Notes under the pieces: generated by a model | What the model was told of the DNA's origin: nothing | Database searches by the model: none | Seen by the model: only the letters and a program-made list of their open reading frames with translations | Shown here: positions 10,926 through 18,982 of the stretch, in pieces | Position numbering within the stretch: position 1 is the first letter of the stretch | How the letters are laid out: every line of letters starts with the position of its first letter | Translations under genes and position numbers: made by a program | Assembly (NCBI GenBank): GCA_963798855.1 | Contig: CAWCUU010000002.1 | Location: 682,001 to 746,000, forward strand | Length of the DNA: 64,000 bases | Direction of reading: 5' to 3' | Source of the DNA: CAWCUU01 sp963798855 | GTDB taxonomy: Bacteria; Gemmatimonadota; Gemmatimonadetes; Longimicrobiales; RSA9

Positions 10926-11336
10926 TCATCGCTCGGGGCCGTCCGCATCGAAGTCGATCTCGATGCTGGCGCCCTCGGGCCTCGCGACTCCCCCGGCACC
11001 CTCCGCGGAAGTCACGTCGGCGTCGACGCCCTCGGCGGCTGGCTGCTGCGAGCCGGCCACCCGCACGGCTCCTCCCGGTACTCCCATCCCGAACTCCTCG
11101 CGCCATCGGCGGACGTCCCTCAGCCGCTCCATCAGCTCGGCCTCCCGGCGGGCGTATTCGCTGTCGTCGATGTCGCCGAGCTCCAGCTCGAGCTGGAGCT
11201 CCATCAGCTTCACCTTGATCGCGGTGTCGTCGGTCAGCTCGTCACGAACGACGCCATCGACGCGCCTCAGGGAGAAGTCGATGAGGTACTTCGGTCCCGT
11301 GACGGGCCAGAAGAGAAGGTGCTTCAACAGTCCCAA
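10926..11336 (-). CDS. gvpG: Gas vesicle protein GvpG
   Basis: A 136-aa protein. Residues 1-85 match GvpG: an N-terminal hydrophobic KHLLFWPVTGPKYLIDF segment and then a charged coiled coil (KVKLMELQLELELGDIDDSE, EAELMERLRDVRRWR). GvpG is an essential accessory protein, usually about 80-90 residues. The extra ~50 C-terminal residues are Gly/Ala/Val-rich and acidic and look disordered. The TTG start comes right after the gvpL stop (TGATTG). The next gene, the ArsA-like ATPase, starts 3 bp after its stop. Confidence 0.88.
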   Translation of the reverse strand: MGLLKHLLFWPVTGPKYLIDFSLRRVDGVVRDELTDDTAIKVKLMELQLELELGDIDDSEYARREAELMERLRDVRRWREEFGMGVPGGAVRVAGSQQPAAEGVDADVTSAEGAGGVARPEGASIEIDFDADGPER

Positions 11337-12170
11337 TCAGGCCTCCGCGCGCTCGAGCCGCAAGCGGATGTTGACGAAGTTGTAGGGCGGCCAGGGGCCG
11401 GTGTACTTGAAGGCGAGGACATCCTCGTACTTGCGGCTGAGCGCCTTGACCGCCTCGTCGAACTCCGGCTCGCGGGCGCGCTCGACGAGGTAGGCCGCGT
11501 TCATGATCATCCGGTCGCCGATCGGCTTGTTCGAGCGACTCGCCACGGCAACGGGCTTGAGCGATTCGTGGATGTCCATGACGTACGTGTTCGCCGTGCT
11601 CTCGAGCGCGCTCTCGACCAGCCGACCGAGCTGCATCCGCGCGAAGTAGGTCGAGCTCTGGGCGTTGCTCGTGATTTCCTCCTTCAGCCGGCGGATCTCC
11701 TCGTCCTCCTCCTCGAGCCGGGCGATCACGCGCTCGCGATCCCAGAGCACCTTGAGCCCGAACTCGATCTTGTCCTGCATCTTCTCGAGCACGTCGTCGA
11801 ACGCCCGATAGGTGGACTTGAGGAGCTCGACAATGTCGTCCTTCGTGCGGAAGATCGTCCCGAACGACATCGGAATGACGGTGTGCTCCCGCATCACCGT
11901 CTCGTTGACCATCTCGTGCGCCAGCACGTTCTCGCGCGTCGGATCGTAAATGCGGATCGGAGTGTCGCTCACCACCGCCGCGAGCTGCGCATGGTTGACC
12001 GTGTAGACGCGGCGGTCTCCTTCACCGATGCCGAGCGGGCCGAAGTCCTTCTCGGACTCCGAGCGGATGATGCAGTAGACGTATTTCCCCTCCTCGGGCG
12101 CCTCGACAATGGTGTCGGGGCTGACGTCCGCAACATCGCTGTCGTGGACTTCCGGGTCTTCCCGCTCCAT
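11337..12170 (-). CDS. gvpL: Gas vesicle protein GvpL/GvpF (first copy, operon head)
   Basis: A 277-aa protein of the GvpF/L family. An acidic N-terminal tail of about 30 residues precedes the first conserved strand GKYVYCIIRS. The middle has VIPMSFGTIFRTKDDIVELL and a long coiled coil (VIARLEEEDEEIRRLKEEI); the end is FKYTGPWPPYNFVNI. It is the first gene of the gvp operon and the longest and best conserved of three GvpF/L copies. The ATG at 12170 is chosen because upstream codons encode only low-quality basic sequence; the exact start is uncertain. Confidence 0.9.
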   Translation of the reverse strand: MEREDPEVHDSDVADVSPDTIVEAPEEGKYVYCIIRSESEKDFGPLGIGEGDRRVYTVNHAQLAAVVSDTPIRIYDPTRENVLAHEMVNETVMREHTVIPMSFGTIFRTKDDIVELLKSTYRAFDDVLEKMQDKIEFGLKVLWDRERVIARLEEEDEEIRRLKEEITSNAQSSTYFARMQLGRLVESALESTANTYVMDIHESLKPVAVASRSNKPIGDRMIMNAAYLVERAREPEFDEAVKALSRKYEDVLAFKYTGPWPPYNFVNIRLRLERAEA

Positions 12171-12219
12171 GATTTGCTGGCCGGGGGAATCGGACGCTCT
12201 CGGTGCACCGCCGACGATT

Positions 12220-12247
12220 ATGATACCGACGCGCCGGCGCCGCGCAA
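12220..12247 (-). promoter_or_regulatory. Candidate sigma70-type promoter of the gas-vesicle operon
   Basis: On the minus strand TTGCGC (12247-12242) and TATCAT (12225-12220) are separated by 16 bp, about 50 bp before gvpL. This is the only AT-rich patch in the 164-bp gap between the divergent gvp operon and the plus-strand kinase gene. The match to the -35 box is weak. Confidence 0.3.
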
Positions 12248-12334
12248 CCGGATGCACACCGTGGGCCGCGGGCGTGCGGCACGGCGCGTGCAGCCGCCAC
12301 CCACGTTCACGGACAGCCCCGGCACCCCGGCTCG

Positions 12335-13801
12335 ATGACCCTTCGAAAGCGCCTGTTCCTGACTTTCGCCGCCATCACGCTGCTCGTGCTCGCGCCGGCG
12401 CTGTTCGCCCTCAACCGGCTCTCCGAGCTGCGCAATATCACGTTCGAGCAGCACGCCAATTACGCCGTCGCGCTGGCATCGCAGGGTGCGCTGCAGGCGG
12501 CCCTGGCCGAGCTGGACCGCTATATCCGCTCCTACGTAGCGACGCCGAGCGCCCCGCTGAAGGAAGGCATGCACGGTTCCATCGCGGAGGCACGCCGGGA
12601 GTTGGATCATATCCGTGAAGCCGGCTACGACACCGTCGCCCTTCCGCTCGCCGCCCGACTCGATTCACTCGGCGGCGGTATCCGCCAGATCGAGACGCTG
12701 ATGGGCGCGGGGGCGATGGATCGCGCGACCGACGTGCTCCGCTCCAGCATCGCCCCGCTGCTCGAGCGCGCGCAGCAACAGTTGGAGCCGATCGCAGGCG
12801 CCATCGATCAGCGCAGCTACCGCGACGTCACGGAGGCGCAGCGCATCAGCGAGACGGCGTCGAGCGCGATGCTGTTGGTGTCGGCCGTGGCGTTCCTGCT
12901 CGCCCTCGTCATTGCGGCGTGGATCACCCGTGCTTTGACGGTTCCGCTGAACCGGCTGAGGGATGCGACGAGCCAGGTGGCGGCGGGGGAGTTCGAGTTG
13001 GGGCATGCGCTGCCGTATGAGCGACAGGACGAGATCGGCGACCTGGCTCGCTCCTTCCGCACCATGTCGCAGCGGCTCGCGGAGCTCGACCGCCTCAAGG
13101 CCGAGTTCGTCAGCGTCGCGAGCCACGAGCTGAAGACGCCGATCAACGTGATCGGGGGCTATGCTGAGCTGCTGCTCGATGGGATGTACGGGGAGGTGGA
13201 TCGGGAGCAGCGGGAGGTCCTCGAGCGGATAATGGAGCAGACCCAGTCGCTGACCCGACAGGTCAATCAGCTCCTCGACATCAGTCGCATCGAGGCCGGC
13301 GGCTTCCAGGTCCATCCGGTGGAGTTCCGGCTCGCCGATTTGATGAGTAATCTCCGCCGCACCTTCGAGCCGCTGGCCGAGCAGAAGCGCATCGTGTTCG
13401 ACGTCCGCCTCGAGGATGGCGCGCCGATCATCCTGCACGCAGACGCCGACAGGCTCCGCAACGAGATCCTGGGCAACCTCATTTCCAACGCGTTCAAGTT
13501 CACGCCGGAGGGAGGCGCGATCCACGTTTGCGCGACGGCCGACGGACCGAACGTCCGCATCGATGTGTCCGACACCGGCTCCGGCATCCCCGAGGACCAG
13601 CTTCCGTTCATCTTCGACAAGTTCTATCAGGTCGGCGCCGAGGCCCGCGTCAAGGGCTCCGGACTCGGCCTGGCGATCGCGAAGGAGGTCGCAGAGGCGC
13701 ATGGCGGCGATCTGACCGTCGAAAGCACCCTCAGCAACGGGACCGTCTTCCACGTCCACCTCCCCGTCGAGAACGGCGCACCCTCCCCGCCGACCGCCTG
13801 A
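12335..13801 (+). CDS. Membrane sensor histidine kinase with HAMP domain
   Basis: A 488-aa kinase. TM1 is at residues ~9-25, followed by a periplasmic helical sensor of ~155 residues, TM2 at ~184-203, a HAMP linker (~204-256), HisKA with His264 in ASHELKTP, and a HATPase with N box (GNLISNAFKF), DTGSGI and GSGLGL motifs. It is divergent from the gvp operon across a 164-bp gap. The flavoprotein gene starts 5 bp after its stop. No response-regulator gene is adjacent, so it is an orphan here. The helical periplasmic region resembles four-helix-bundle sensors; the signal is unknown. Confidence 0.87.
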   Translation: MTLRKRLFLTFAAITLLVLAPALFALNRLSELRNITFEQHANYAVALASQGALQAALAELDRYIRSYVATPSAPLKEGMHGSIAEARRELDHIREAGYDTVALPLAARLDSLGGGIRQIETLMGAGAMDRATDVLRSSIAPLLERAQQQLEPIAGAIDQRSYRDVTEAQRISETASSAMLLVSAVAFLLALVIAAWITRALTVPLNRLRDATSQVAAGEFELGHALPYERQDEIGDLARSFRTMSQRLAELDRLKAEFVSVASHELKTPINVIGGYAELLLDGMYGEVDREQREVLERIMEQTQSLTRQVNQLLDISRIEAGGFQVHPVEFRLADLMSNLRRTFEPLAEQKRIVFDVRLEDGAPIILHADADRLRNEILGNLISNAFKFTPEGGAIHVCATADGPNVRIDVSDTGSGIPEDQLPFIFDKFYQVGAEARVKGSGLGLAIAKEVAEAHGGDLTVESTLSNGTVFHVHLPVENGAPSPPTA

Positions 13802-13805
13802 ACTC

Positions 13806-14723
13806 GTGGACTACGACGCGATCGTGGTCGGCGGCGGGCCGGCTGGTCTCGCCGCCGCCCTCTGGCTCGGTCGCTACGGGCGCCGGACCGTGGTCATCGA
13901 CGCAGGGGAGCCGCGCAACGAGCCGACGTGGGCGGTGCACGGCTTCCCCGGCCTGCCCGAGATCCCGCCTCTCACCCTGCGCCGTCGCCTGCGCGAGCAG
14001 GCAGCGGCCGCGGGAGCCGAGATACTGGAAGGGTTCGTGAGCGGGGCCGGCGGCGAAAAGGACGCGTTCACGCTACGAGATGAAGGCGGCAGCGAGTGGC
14101 GATCGCACCGCCTGCTCCTCGCCTATGGACGCAAGGACGTCGTGCCCCAAATCCAGGGAATAGAGGCGGTCTACGGAACCTCCGTCTTCCACTGCCCGGA
14201 CTGCGACGGCCCGACCGTCGCGGGCCAGCGGGTGGGCGTGCTCGGGGGCGACCTCGACGCTGCGGGCCTCGCGCTGTTTCTCACCTCGTGGACGCCGTAC
14301 ATCGTGCTGATCCCGCACCCGGCGGATGGGCCGCTTGACCCGTCCACACGTGTCACGCTGGAGCGTCACGGCGTCAATTCCCGGACCGGTCGAGTCGTTC
14401 GGCTGGAGGCGGATGGCGCGGCGCTGCGGGCCGCGCACTTCGATGACGGCGGACAGATCCGGCTGGACGCCCTTTTCTTCCATCTCGGGACGTTCCCCGC
14501 ATGCGACCTGGCGGCCCATCTCGGGTGCGAGGCCGACCGCGGCGGGCACCTGGGCGTGGACAGAGGCCAGCAGACCTCGACTCCCGGCGTCTACGCCGCC
14601 GGCGATCTGACCGGCCACCCTTACCTCGCCGCCACCGCCGCTGCCGAAGGCGTCCGGGCCGCTCTGGCCATCCACCGCTCGCTGCTGCCGGCGGACCTGG
14701 AGATCCGCCACCATCAGGCTTGA
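13806..14723 (+). CDS. Thioredoxin-reductase-like FAD/NAD(P) oxidoreductase
   Basis: A 305-aa flavoprotein. It has an N-terminal FAD-binding Rossmann motif VVGGGPAGLAAALWLGRYG, a CPDC pair (FHCPDCDGP) where thioredoxin reductases carry CAxC or CPYC, a second dinucleotide-binding region (VGVLGGDLDAAGLAL) lacking the ideal GxGxxG spacing, and the C-terminal FAD motif TPGVYAAGDLTG. The CxxC is present, so a dithiol oxidoreductase role is possible, but the weak NAD(P) site leaves the electron donor unclear. The start is GTG, 5 bp after the kinase stop, suggesting one transcript. Confidence 0.85.
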   Translation: MDYDAIVVGGGPAGLAAALWLGRYGRRTVVIDAGEPRNEPTWAVHGFPGLPEIPPLTLRRRLREQAAAAGAEILEGFVSGAGGEKDAFTLRDEGGSEWRSHRLLLAYGRKDVVPQIQGIEAVYGTSVFHCPDCDGPTVAGQRVGVLGGDLDAAGLALFLTSWTPYIVLIPHPADGPLDPSTRVTLERHGVNSRTGRVVRLEADGAALRAAHFDDGGQIRLDALFFHLGTFPACDLAAHLGCEADRGGHLGVDRGQQTSTPGVYAAGDLTGHPYLAATAAAEGVRAALAIHRSLLPADLEIRHHQA

Positions 14724-14883
14724 CCCTCCCGCGAGCGCGGATCTAAGTTGGAGCCGGTTTCACGACCGCCGCGCCGGCATGGAGAATGCTGGCCGTGCCT
14801 GTGGCTGCCTGCTCGTTCCGATTTTGCCGGGGTGTTGTTCGCACGCCTCGCGGAACCCCCGCGGATGAGGTCGGCAGCCCAAA

Positions 14884-14925
14884 GAGGGAGCCCCGCGCGA
14901 GGTAGCGTTTCGCCGGGGCTCCCTC
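14884..14925 (+). terminator. Strong hairpin after the flavoprotein gene
   Basis: Perfect 12-bp arms GAGGGAGCCCCG (14884-14895) and CGGGGCTCCCTC (14914-14925), with an inner GCGA/TCGC extension after one bulged base and a 9-nt terminal loop. No clear U-tract follows, so it may be a terminator or part of the leader of the gene that starts at 14994, 68 bp downstream. Confidence 0.55.
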
Positions 14926-14993
14926 ATCTATTTGACCGCCTTGCGTTCCCTCGGCGCCTCGGCGGCGCCGCCGTTCTCCACGCAGGAGGTAGT

Positions 14994-15350
14994 ATGTGGA
15001 TCTTTTCCCTGCTCTCCAGCCCCCGCCTCGCCGATGCCGAGTCCGAGCTCCGTGCGGAATTGCGCGAGTTCGCCCACGACGGCCTCACCCAGCTGGCACT
15101 TGACCTCGAACACGGCGTGGTGAAACGTGGTACCTGGGACGGCTGCGTGCTCAGCTACCGCAAAGGTTCCCCCGCATCGGTCGATTGCGACCGCAAAGGC
15201 CGCCGCGGCAACGCGTTCACGCGGTACTGGGATGCCGAGCACTTCGCCGAAGCTCGCGTCCTCGATTTGATCCGGGCCGAGCTGGAGCAGCGGGGCACCA
15301 GTCAGCCGGAAGAACGCCCTTCGTCGGAGCCGGCGGAGGCGCTCACCTGA
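14994..15350 (+). CDS. Hypothetical protein, 118 aa
   Basis: I do not recognise the family. The protein begins MWIFSLLSSPRLADAESELR, has a long amphipathic helix, a middle part (WDGCVLSYRKGSPASVDCDR) with two cysteines, and an acidic Pro-rich C-terminus; no signal peptide or membrane helix is evident. A perfect AGGAGGT lies 3 bases before the ATG at 14994, which fixes the start well inside a longer open frame. It follows a strong hairpin and precedes another small gene by 20 bp. Predicted cytoplasmic. Confidence 0.65.
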   Translation: MWIFSLLSSPRLADAESELRAELREFAHDGLTQLALDLEHGVVKRGTWDGCVLSYRKGSPASVDCDRKGRRGNAFTRYWDAEHFAEARVLDLIRAELEQRGTSQPEERPSSEPAEALT

Positions 15351-15370
15351 CCCGATCGCGACGACCGCAC

Positions 15371-15640
15371 ATGGCCGCCGGACAGCAAGTGCATCACCTC
15401 GCGACCCTCGCCCACGATGGTCGCTTCTGGGATGTCTATCTCGAACTCGCGGACCAGGAGGCCCCCGGCGATCCTGCTCGGGGCCGCATCGCCTTCTCTC
15501 CCGGCGACAGGGCCGAGGGCGAAGCGGCCGTCCGAACGGCCGAGATTTTCGTCGAGCCGAGCTCCGAGGAAGCCATCGCCCGGGCCCGGGCGCTGCGTGA
15601 GCACCACCTGCTGGGACTGCTACGCTCCTGCCTACCCTGA
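15371..15640 (+). CDS. Hypothetical protein, 89 aa
   Basis: An unrecognised acidic protein of 89 residues starting MAAGQQVHHLATLAHDGRFW. It shows alternating predicted strands (VYLELADQ, GRIAFSP, TAEIFVEPS) and a C-terminal helix with SSEEAIARARALREHHL. It is 20 bp behind the previous small gene and ends just before a strong bidirectional terminator, so the two probably form one small transcript. Without homologues the function cannot be guessed; a small alpha-beta domain is plausible. Confidence 0.55.
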   Translation: MAAGQQVHHLATLAHDGRFWDVYLELADQEAPGDPARGRIAFSPGDRAEGEAAVRTAEIFVEPSSEEAIARARALREHHLLGLLRSCLP

Positions 15641-15663
15641 GCCGTTCGCCACGACCGCGAACG

Positions 15664-15709
15664 CGTCGAAGGGCGCCGGCCCGCTCATGCGGCACGGCGC
15701 CCTTCGACG
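15664..15709. terminator. Bidirectional terminator hairpin
   Basis: Perfect 15-bp inverted repeat CGTCGAAGGGCGCCG / CGGCGCCCTTCGACG with a 16-nt loop, placed between converging genes that end at 15640 (plus) and 15732 (minus). The position and symmetry fit a shared terminator. Confidence 0.7.
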
Positions 15710-15731
15710 GCTTTCGCGGTTGGTCTCTTGA

Positions 15732-16481
15732 TCAGGGCGACGCGGCGCCCGCTGGCCGCGGCGAAAGCCACGCCAGCAGGCTCGCGCGCCCCGCGCGCGC
15801 GTAGACGTAGCTCGGGTACTGCCGGCAATCCGGCGTGTTCGTACCTCTGACGCAGCCATTGTAGCGCAGCAGCGCCAGCTCCGGGTCACCGGTCTGCTCG
15901 TAAAGGCTCGCGAAGATCTGAGCGCCGTAGCAGATGTTCGTGTCGATGTCGTCCAGCGCGCCGCGGCATTTCCGCCAGTGACCGCGATGCAGGGGCATCA
16001 CCTGCATCAGCCCCACGGCTCCGACGGAGCTCCGCGCGTTCGGATTCAGCGACGGGTTTTCCACAAGTAGCACGGCCAACAGCACCCGCGGCTCCACCCC
16101 CGCACGATTCGCCTCCCGGACCAGCGCAACGGCGACCTTCCGGGCCAGAGCCGGATCGTTGTTGTAGTCGAGCAACACCCGCCGGAGCGGCGCGACATGC
16201 AGCTCGTAGTAGCCTTCCACTCGCGTCCAGCGCCGCTGGAGCAGGTGGGCCCGGGCGAGAAGCGCTCCGACCTCGGGGCTTCTCGACGACGCGGCCATTC
16301 CCCCGCTCGCGGCGTGAAGCGAAGTGGACTCCGTGGAAGATACCGAAGGTGAGCCGAAAGCATTGCTCCCGCTCCACACGACGAGGGCAACGCCCACCGA
16401 GAGCAGCAGTGCAACCCGCCGCCCCGGCCGCACGGGCGCTGCCGTCGTGACAATGCGCCAGAAGCGTGATATCGCCGGCAT
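15732..16481 (-). CDS. Lytic transglycosylase (SLT domain)
   Basis: A 249-aa exported protein. An N-terminal hydrophobic segment (residues ~20-40) is a signal or anchor. The SLT fold follows, with the catalytic glutamate in VLLVENPSLNPNA, the GAVGLMQVMP motif, and later ICYGAQIFASLY and ALLRYNGC; the final region YPSYVYARAG is typical. It cleaves peptidoglycan glycan strands to form anhydromuropeptides, in the periplasm. The ATG at 16481 follows GAGGTG. The gene stands alone, converging with the small plus-strand genes. Confidence 0.88.
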   Translation of the reverse strand: MPAISRFWRIVTTAAPVRPGRRVALLLSVGVALVVWSGSNAFGSPSVSSTESTSLHAASGGMAASSRSPEVGALLARAHLLQRRWTRVEGYYELHVAPLRRVLLDYNNDPALARKVAVALVREANRAGVEPRVLLAVLLVENPSLNPNARSSVGAVGLMQVMPLHRGHWRKCRGALDDIDTNICYGAQIFASLYEQTGDPELALLRYNGCVRGTNTPDCRQYPSYVYARAGRASLLAWLSPRPAGAASP

Positions 16482-16793
16482 GCTGCACCTCTATTCGGGT
16501 GAATACGCGGCAGCTCGCGGGGGAGAGTCGCGCCGCCCGTGCCGCCGGAAGCGCAAGCGTCATACCCAGCGGGAGCAGCCGGACTGTGGAAAACTGTGGT
16601 ATTTGGCGTGTTTGTGTGGAAAAGGCTGGTCGCCTATCCACAACTGTTTCCCGATTCTTGGCCGGTGGGAAGCTGACAGAGCGGGTGCGGCGCCGACTTG
16701 CCGGCGGCGACTGTGGCGGGTAGAATTCGAAGATATCTCGCTGTTTTTCAGCTTCTCGCGAGGCGCGGCCGACTTCGGAAACCAGGAGGCTCG
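16482..16793. other. 312-bp divergent intergenic region, partly AT-rich
   Basis: No gene fits between the transglycosylase start and the AbrB-type gene. The left half is ordinary high-GC sequence; 16580-16660 and 16715-16750 are AT-richer than the rest of the window. It holds three DnaA-box-like 9-mers (listed separately) and must contain the promoters of both flanking genes, which I cannot place with confidence. Confidence 0.6.
16585..16642. promoter_or_regulatory. Cluster of three DnaA-box-like 9-mers
   Basis: TGTGGAAAA at 16585-16593 and again at 16615-16623 read TTTTCCACA on the minus strand, fitting the relaxed consensus TTWTNCACA. They are 30 bp apart. CTATCCACA at 16634-16642 on the plus strand differs from the E. 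coli box TTATCCACA at one base. Three such sites in 58 bp in GC-rich DNA are unlikely by chance. They could serve DnaA-controlled transcription or an origin; no dnaA or dnaN is nearby. Confidence 0.45.
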
Positions 16794-16994
16794 ATGGCGC
16801 TCTACCGGACGCTCTACTACGGTGATGTGACGGTGGGCGTGGGAGGCAGGATCACGATCCCGCAGGACATACGTGACGACCTGAGCCTCGAGGATGGCGA
16901 CATGATGACGGTGCGTGTGGAGGAGAGCTCCAGCGGCACGCGGCAGATCGTGCTGTGGCGGACGGAGCAGCAGCCGCACGGGCCGGAGGACTGA
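16794..16994 (+). CDS. AbrB/SpoVT-type small DNA-binding protein
   Basis: A 66-aa protein with the swapped-hairpin AbrB core: VGVGGRITIPQDIRDDLSLEDGD continuing to MMTVRVEE. GRITIPQDIR is the hallmark of AbrB/MazE-like transition-state regulators and antitoxins. An AGGAGG lies 6 bases before the ATG. No toxin gene is adjacent: the next gene, 83 bp downstream, is a macro-domain protein, which might counter ADP-ribosylation but shows no toxin motif. A regulator of its own or neighbouring promoters is the simplest reading. Confidence 0.75.
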   Translation: MALYRTLYYGDVTVGVGGRITIPQDIRDDLSLEDGDMMTVRVEESSSGTRQIVLWRTEQQPHGPED

Positions 16995-17077
16995 CCCAAC
17001 CGAGAGAGCGCGACTTGTGGTGGCGGCCCCGGGCGAAGGGAGCTCGGGGCCGCGCTCGTTTCTGGGAAGGAGGTTCG

Positions 17078-17569
17078 GTGCTCGTGGTCAGGCGCGGCGA
17101 CATCGCCGCCTACGAGGGTGCCGCCGTCGTGAACGCGGCGAACAACCACCTGCAGCTCGGGGCGGGCGTGGCGGGGGCGATCCGCCGGGCCGGGGGACCG
17201 TCCATCCAGAAGGAGTGCGATCGGTACATCGAGGCGCGGGGGCCGATCCGGGTGGGGGAGGCCGTCGTCACCCGGGCGGGTCTCATGCCCGCGCAGTGGG
17301 TCATTCACGCCGCCGCAATGGGGGACGAGCCCGCGAGCGAGAGGACGATCCGGTCGGCGACACAGGCAGCGCTGGAGCAGGCTCGGCGAGTGGGGGCCCG
17401 CAGCGTCGCATTTCCGGTGCTGGCCACCGGGGTGGCGGGGTTTCCATTCAGTCGTGCCGCGGCGCTGATGATCGAGGAGCTGCGAACCGCCGACGATTTC
17501 GACGAGGTGGCGCTGTACGGCTTCACGGAGGAAGACGCGGAGCGTCTGCGGCGGCTGATCCGGGGGTGA
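17078..17569 (+). CDS. Macro-domain protein (ADP-ribose binding or hydrolase)
   Basis: A 163-aa single macro domain: the first strand RRGDIAAYEGAAVVNAANN is followed by LGAGVAGAIRRAGG and the C-terminal ATGVAGFPFSRAA motif. The Asn in NAAN and the GVAGAI loop fit the type that removes O-acetyl or ADP-ribosyl groups. The GTG at 17078 follows GGAAGGAGGT. It is probably co-transcribed with the AbrB-type gene and ends directly against the convergent luxC stop (17569/17570) with no terminator between. Confidence 0.88.
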   Translation: MLVVRRGDIAAYEGAAVVNAANNHLQLGAGVAGAIRRAGGPSIQKECDRYIEARGPIRVGEAVVTRAGLMPAQWVIHAAAMGDEPASERTIRSATQAALEQARRVGARSVAFPVLATGVAGFPFSRAAALMIEELRTADDFDEVALYGFTEEDAERLRRLIRG

Positions 17570-18982
17570 TCAGACCGGGTCCTCGATGTCGATCCAGCGG
17601 ACGAGCTCGCCGAGCGGAGAGGCGCCGTCATGGTGTGCCTGCGGCGGTGGCCATGGCAACTCGGCCAGAGGAGCCAGACGCGACACGCCCAGATCGCCAA
17701 GCGCCAGACCGAGCTCCCCGGCGCGATGCGCCGCACCTGCGAGTCCGACCGACTGCAGAAGCCCCCTGACGGGCTCGAGCAGCGGCGGAACCTGAACCAG
17801 TGATCGGACCGGCTTCACCCAGGCGGTGCGATAGAGGCAGGATGCCTCGAAGCTCGGATCCGAGTCGTACACGATAGTGAAGTCTATGCCGCCGCCCGCG
17901 TGGACGCGGACGTCGGCGCCATCGAGGGCACGGAACTCCGCGGCCGCACGAAACTGGTGAAGTCCTGCGGCTTCCGCCGGACTCAGCCGGCCGCGTGGCA
18001 GCGTCCGCTGCATTTTCTCGAGCTCGGCGGCGAGGCCTTCCGCGAAGCTCGCTGCCTGCCCGGCGGCACCTTCCTCGACGTAGAAGACGTGCGGCGAAAC
18101 GCAGCCGAGCTGGTCGAACGCCGCGACGGCGGAGGCCGCAGCGGAGAGGGTGGCCGCCTGCCGATCCTCCTCGAGCGCGTCACGTGCTATGAGTGCCAGC
18201 GAAACGCGAGGGCCGTGCTCGACGATTCGTGCCGCGGGTCCGGCGCTGGCTCGCACGCCGGCCACGGCTTCTGCGCCACCGTAGACCACGATGAGGTCCG
18301 CCTCGGCGGCGGCGACCGCCTCCAGCTCCAGCGATCCGCCCGGCCAATAGGTGACGGCCACGCAGCCACCCAGCCGAGGGTCGGTCTCCGCGAGGGCCCT
18401 CGTGAAGAGCACGGGAAGGACTGGATCATTGCCGGCGGTCTTACCGAGGGCGGCGGACTTCACCAGCAGCGTGCGAACCAGGGCCGTCACCGCCACCCCG
18501 GGCACGTTGCCGGCGAAGACGTGGAACGCGAGTCGTGGTCCCACCGCCCGCGTCGCGCGTCGAGCCAGCGGATCGCGACGGAAGCCGTCGAGCGCTTCCG
18601 GTCCGCCGAACTCGGCGCGCAGCAGCGACTCGAGTACCGGGCGACGCCAGTCGGCTGCCATTCGATCGAGCACCAGCCGCGCCATCGGCGCCGAGTAGCC
18701 GGATACCGCGGGCAGCAGGTCGTCCGCCAGCCGTCGCAGGGGGTCGCCGGGATCGCAAAGGCGGCGAGCGACCGTGTCCACCGCGTCGATGACCCTGTCG
18801 ACGCGGATGTTCGCCAGGACCTCGGCCCTGCGCTCCACCAGCGCCGCCAGCATCCGCCGCAGCCCGGCCGGACGCAGGCGGGGCCAGCGCAGGGTGGTGC
18901 CGGCCGGGAGCTCGAGCGTGCTCCAGCCGTCATGGTCCTCGGCCAGCAGGTCGGGGAGGTGCCACGCTTCGAAGACGCTCAT
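17570..18982 (-). CDS. luxC: LuxC-type acyl-CoA/acyl-protein reductase
   Basis: A 470-aa aldehyde-dehydrogenase-superfamily protein of the LuxC family. The nucleophile is the Cys in AFDQLGCVSPHVFYV, the LuxC form of the active site; HVFAGNVPGVA and LLVKSAALGKTAGND form the nucleotide-binding region. LuxC reduces an acyl thioester to a fatty aldehyde with NADPH. The ATG at 18982 overlaps the luxE stop (ATGA), so both proteins are made in a coupled way, matching the known LuxC-LuxE complex. It is the last gene of a long minus-strand operon. No luxAB or luxD lies in the window. Confidence 0.87.
   Translation of the reverse strand: MSVFEAWHLPDLLAEDHDGWSTLELPAGTTLRWPRLRPAGLRRMLAALVERRAEVLANIRVDRVIDAVDTVARRLCDPGDPLRRLADDLLPAVSGYSAPMARLVLDRMAADWRRPVLESLLRAEFGGPEALDGFRRDPLARRATRAVGPRLAFHVFAGNVPGVAVTALVRTLLVKSAALGKTAGNDPVLPVLFTRALAETDPRLGGCVAVTYWPGGSLELEAVAAAEADLIVVYGGAEAVAGVRASAGPAARIVEHGPRVSLALIARDALEEDRQAATLSAAASAVAAFDQLGCVSPHVFYVEEGAAGQAASFAEGLAAELEKMQRTLPRGRLSPAEAAGLHQFRAAAEFRALDGADVRVHAGGGIDFTIVYDSDPSFEASCLYRTAWVKPVRSLVQVPPLLEPVRGLLQSVGLAGAAHRAGELGLALGDLGVSRLAPLAELPWPPPQAHHDGASPLGELVRWIDIEDPV

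Noticed and set aside
16794..17569. Toxin-antitoxin pair (AbrB-like plus macro domain)
   Set aside because: No toxin fold is present; spacing and family features do not match known pairs.
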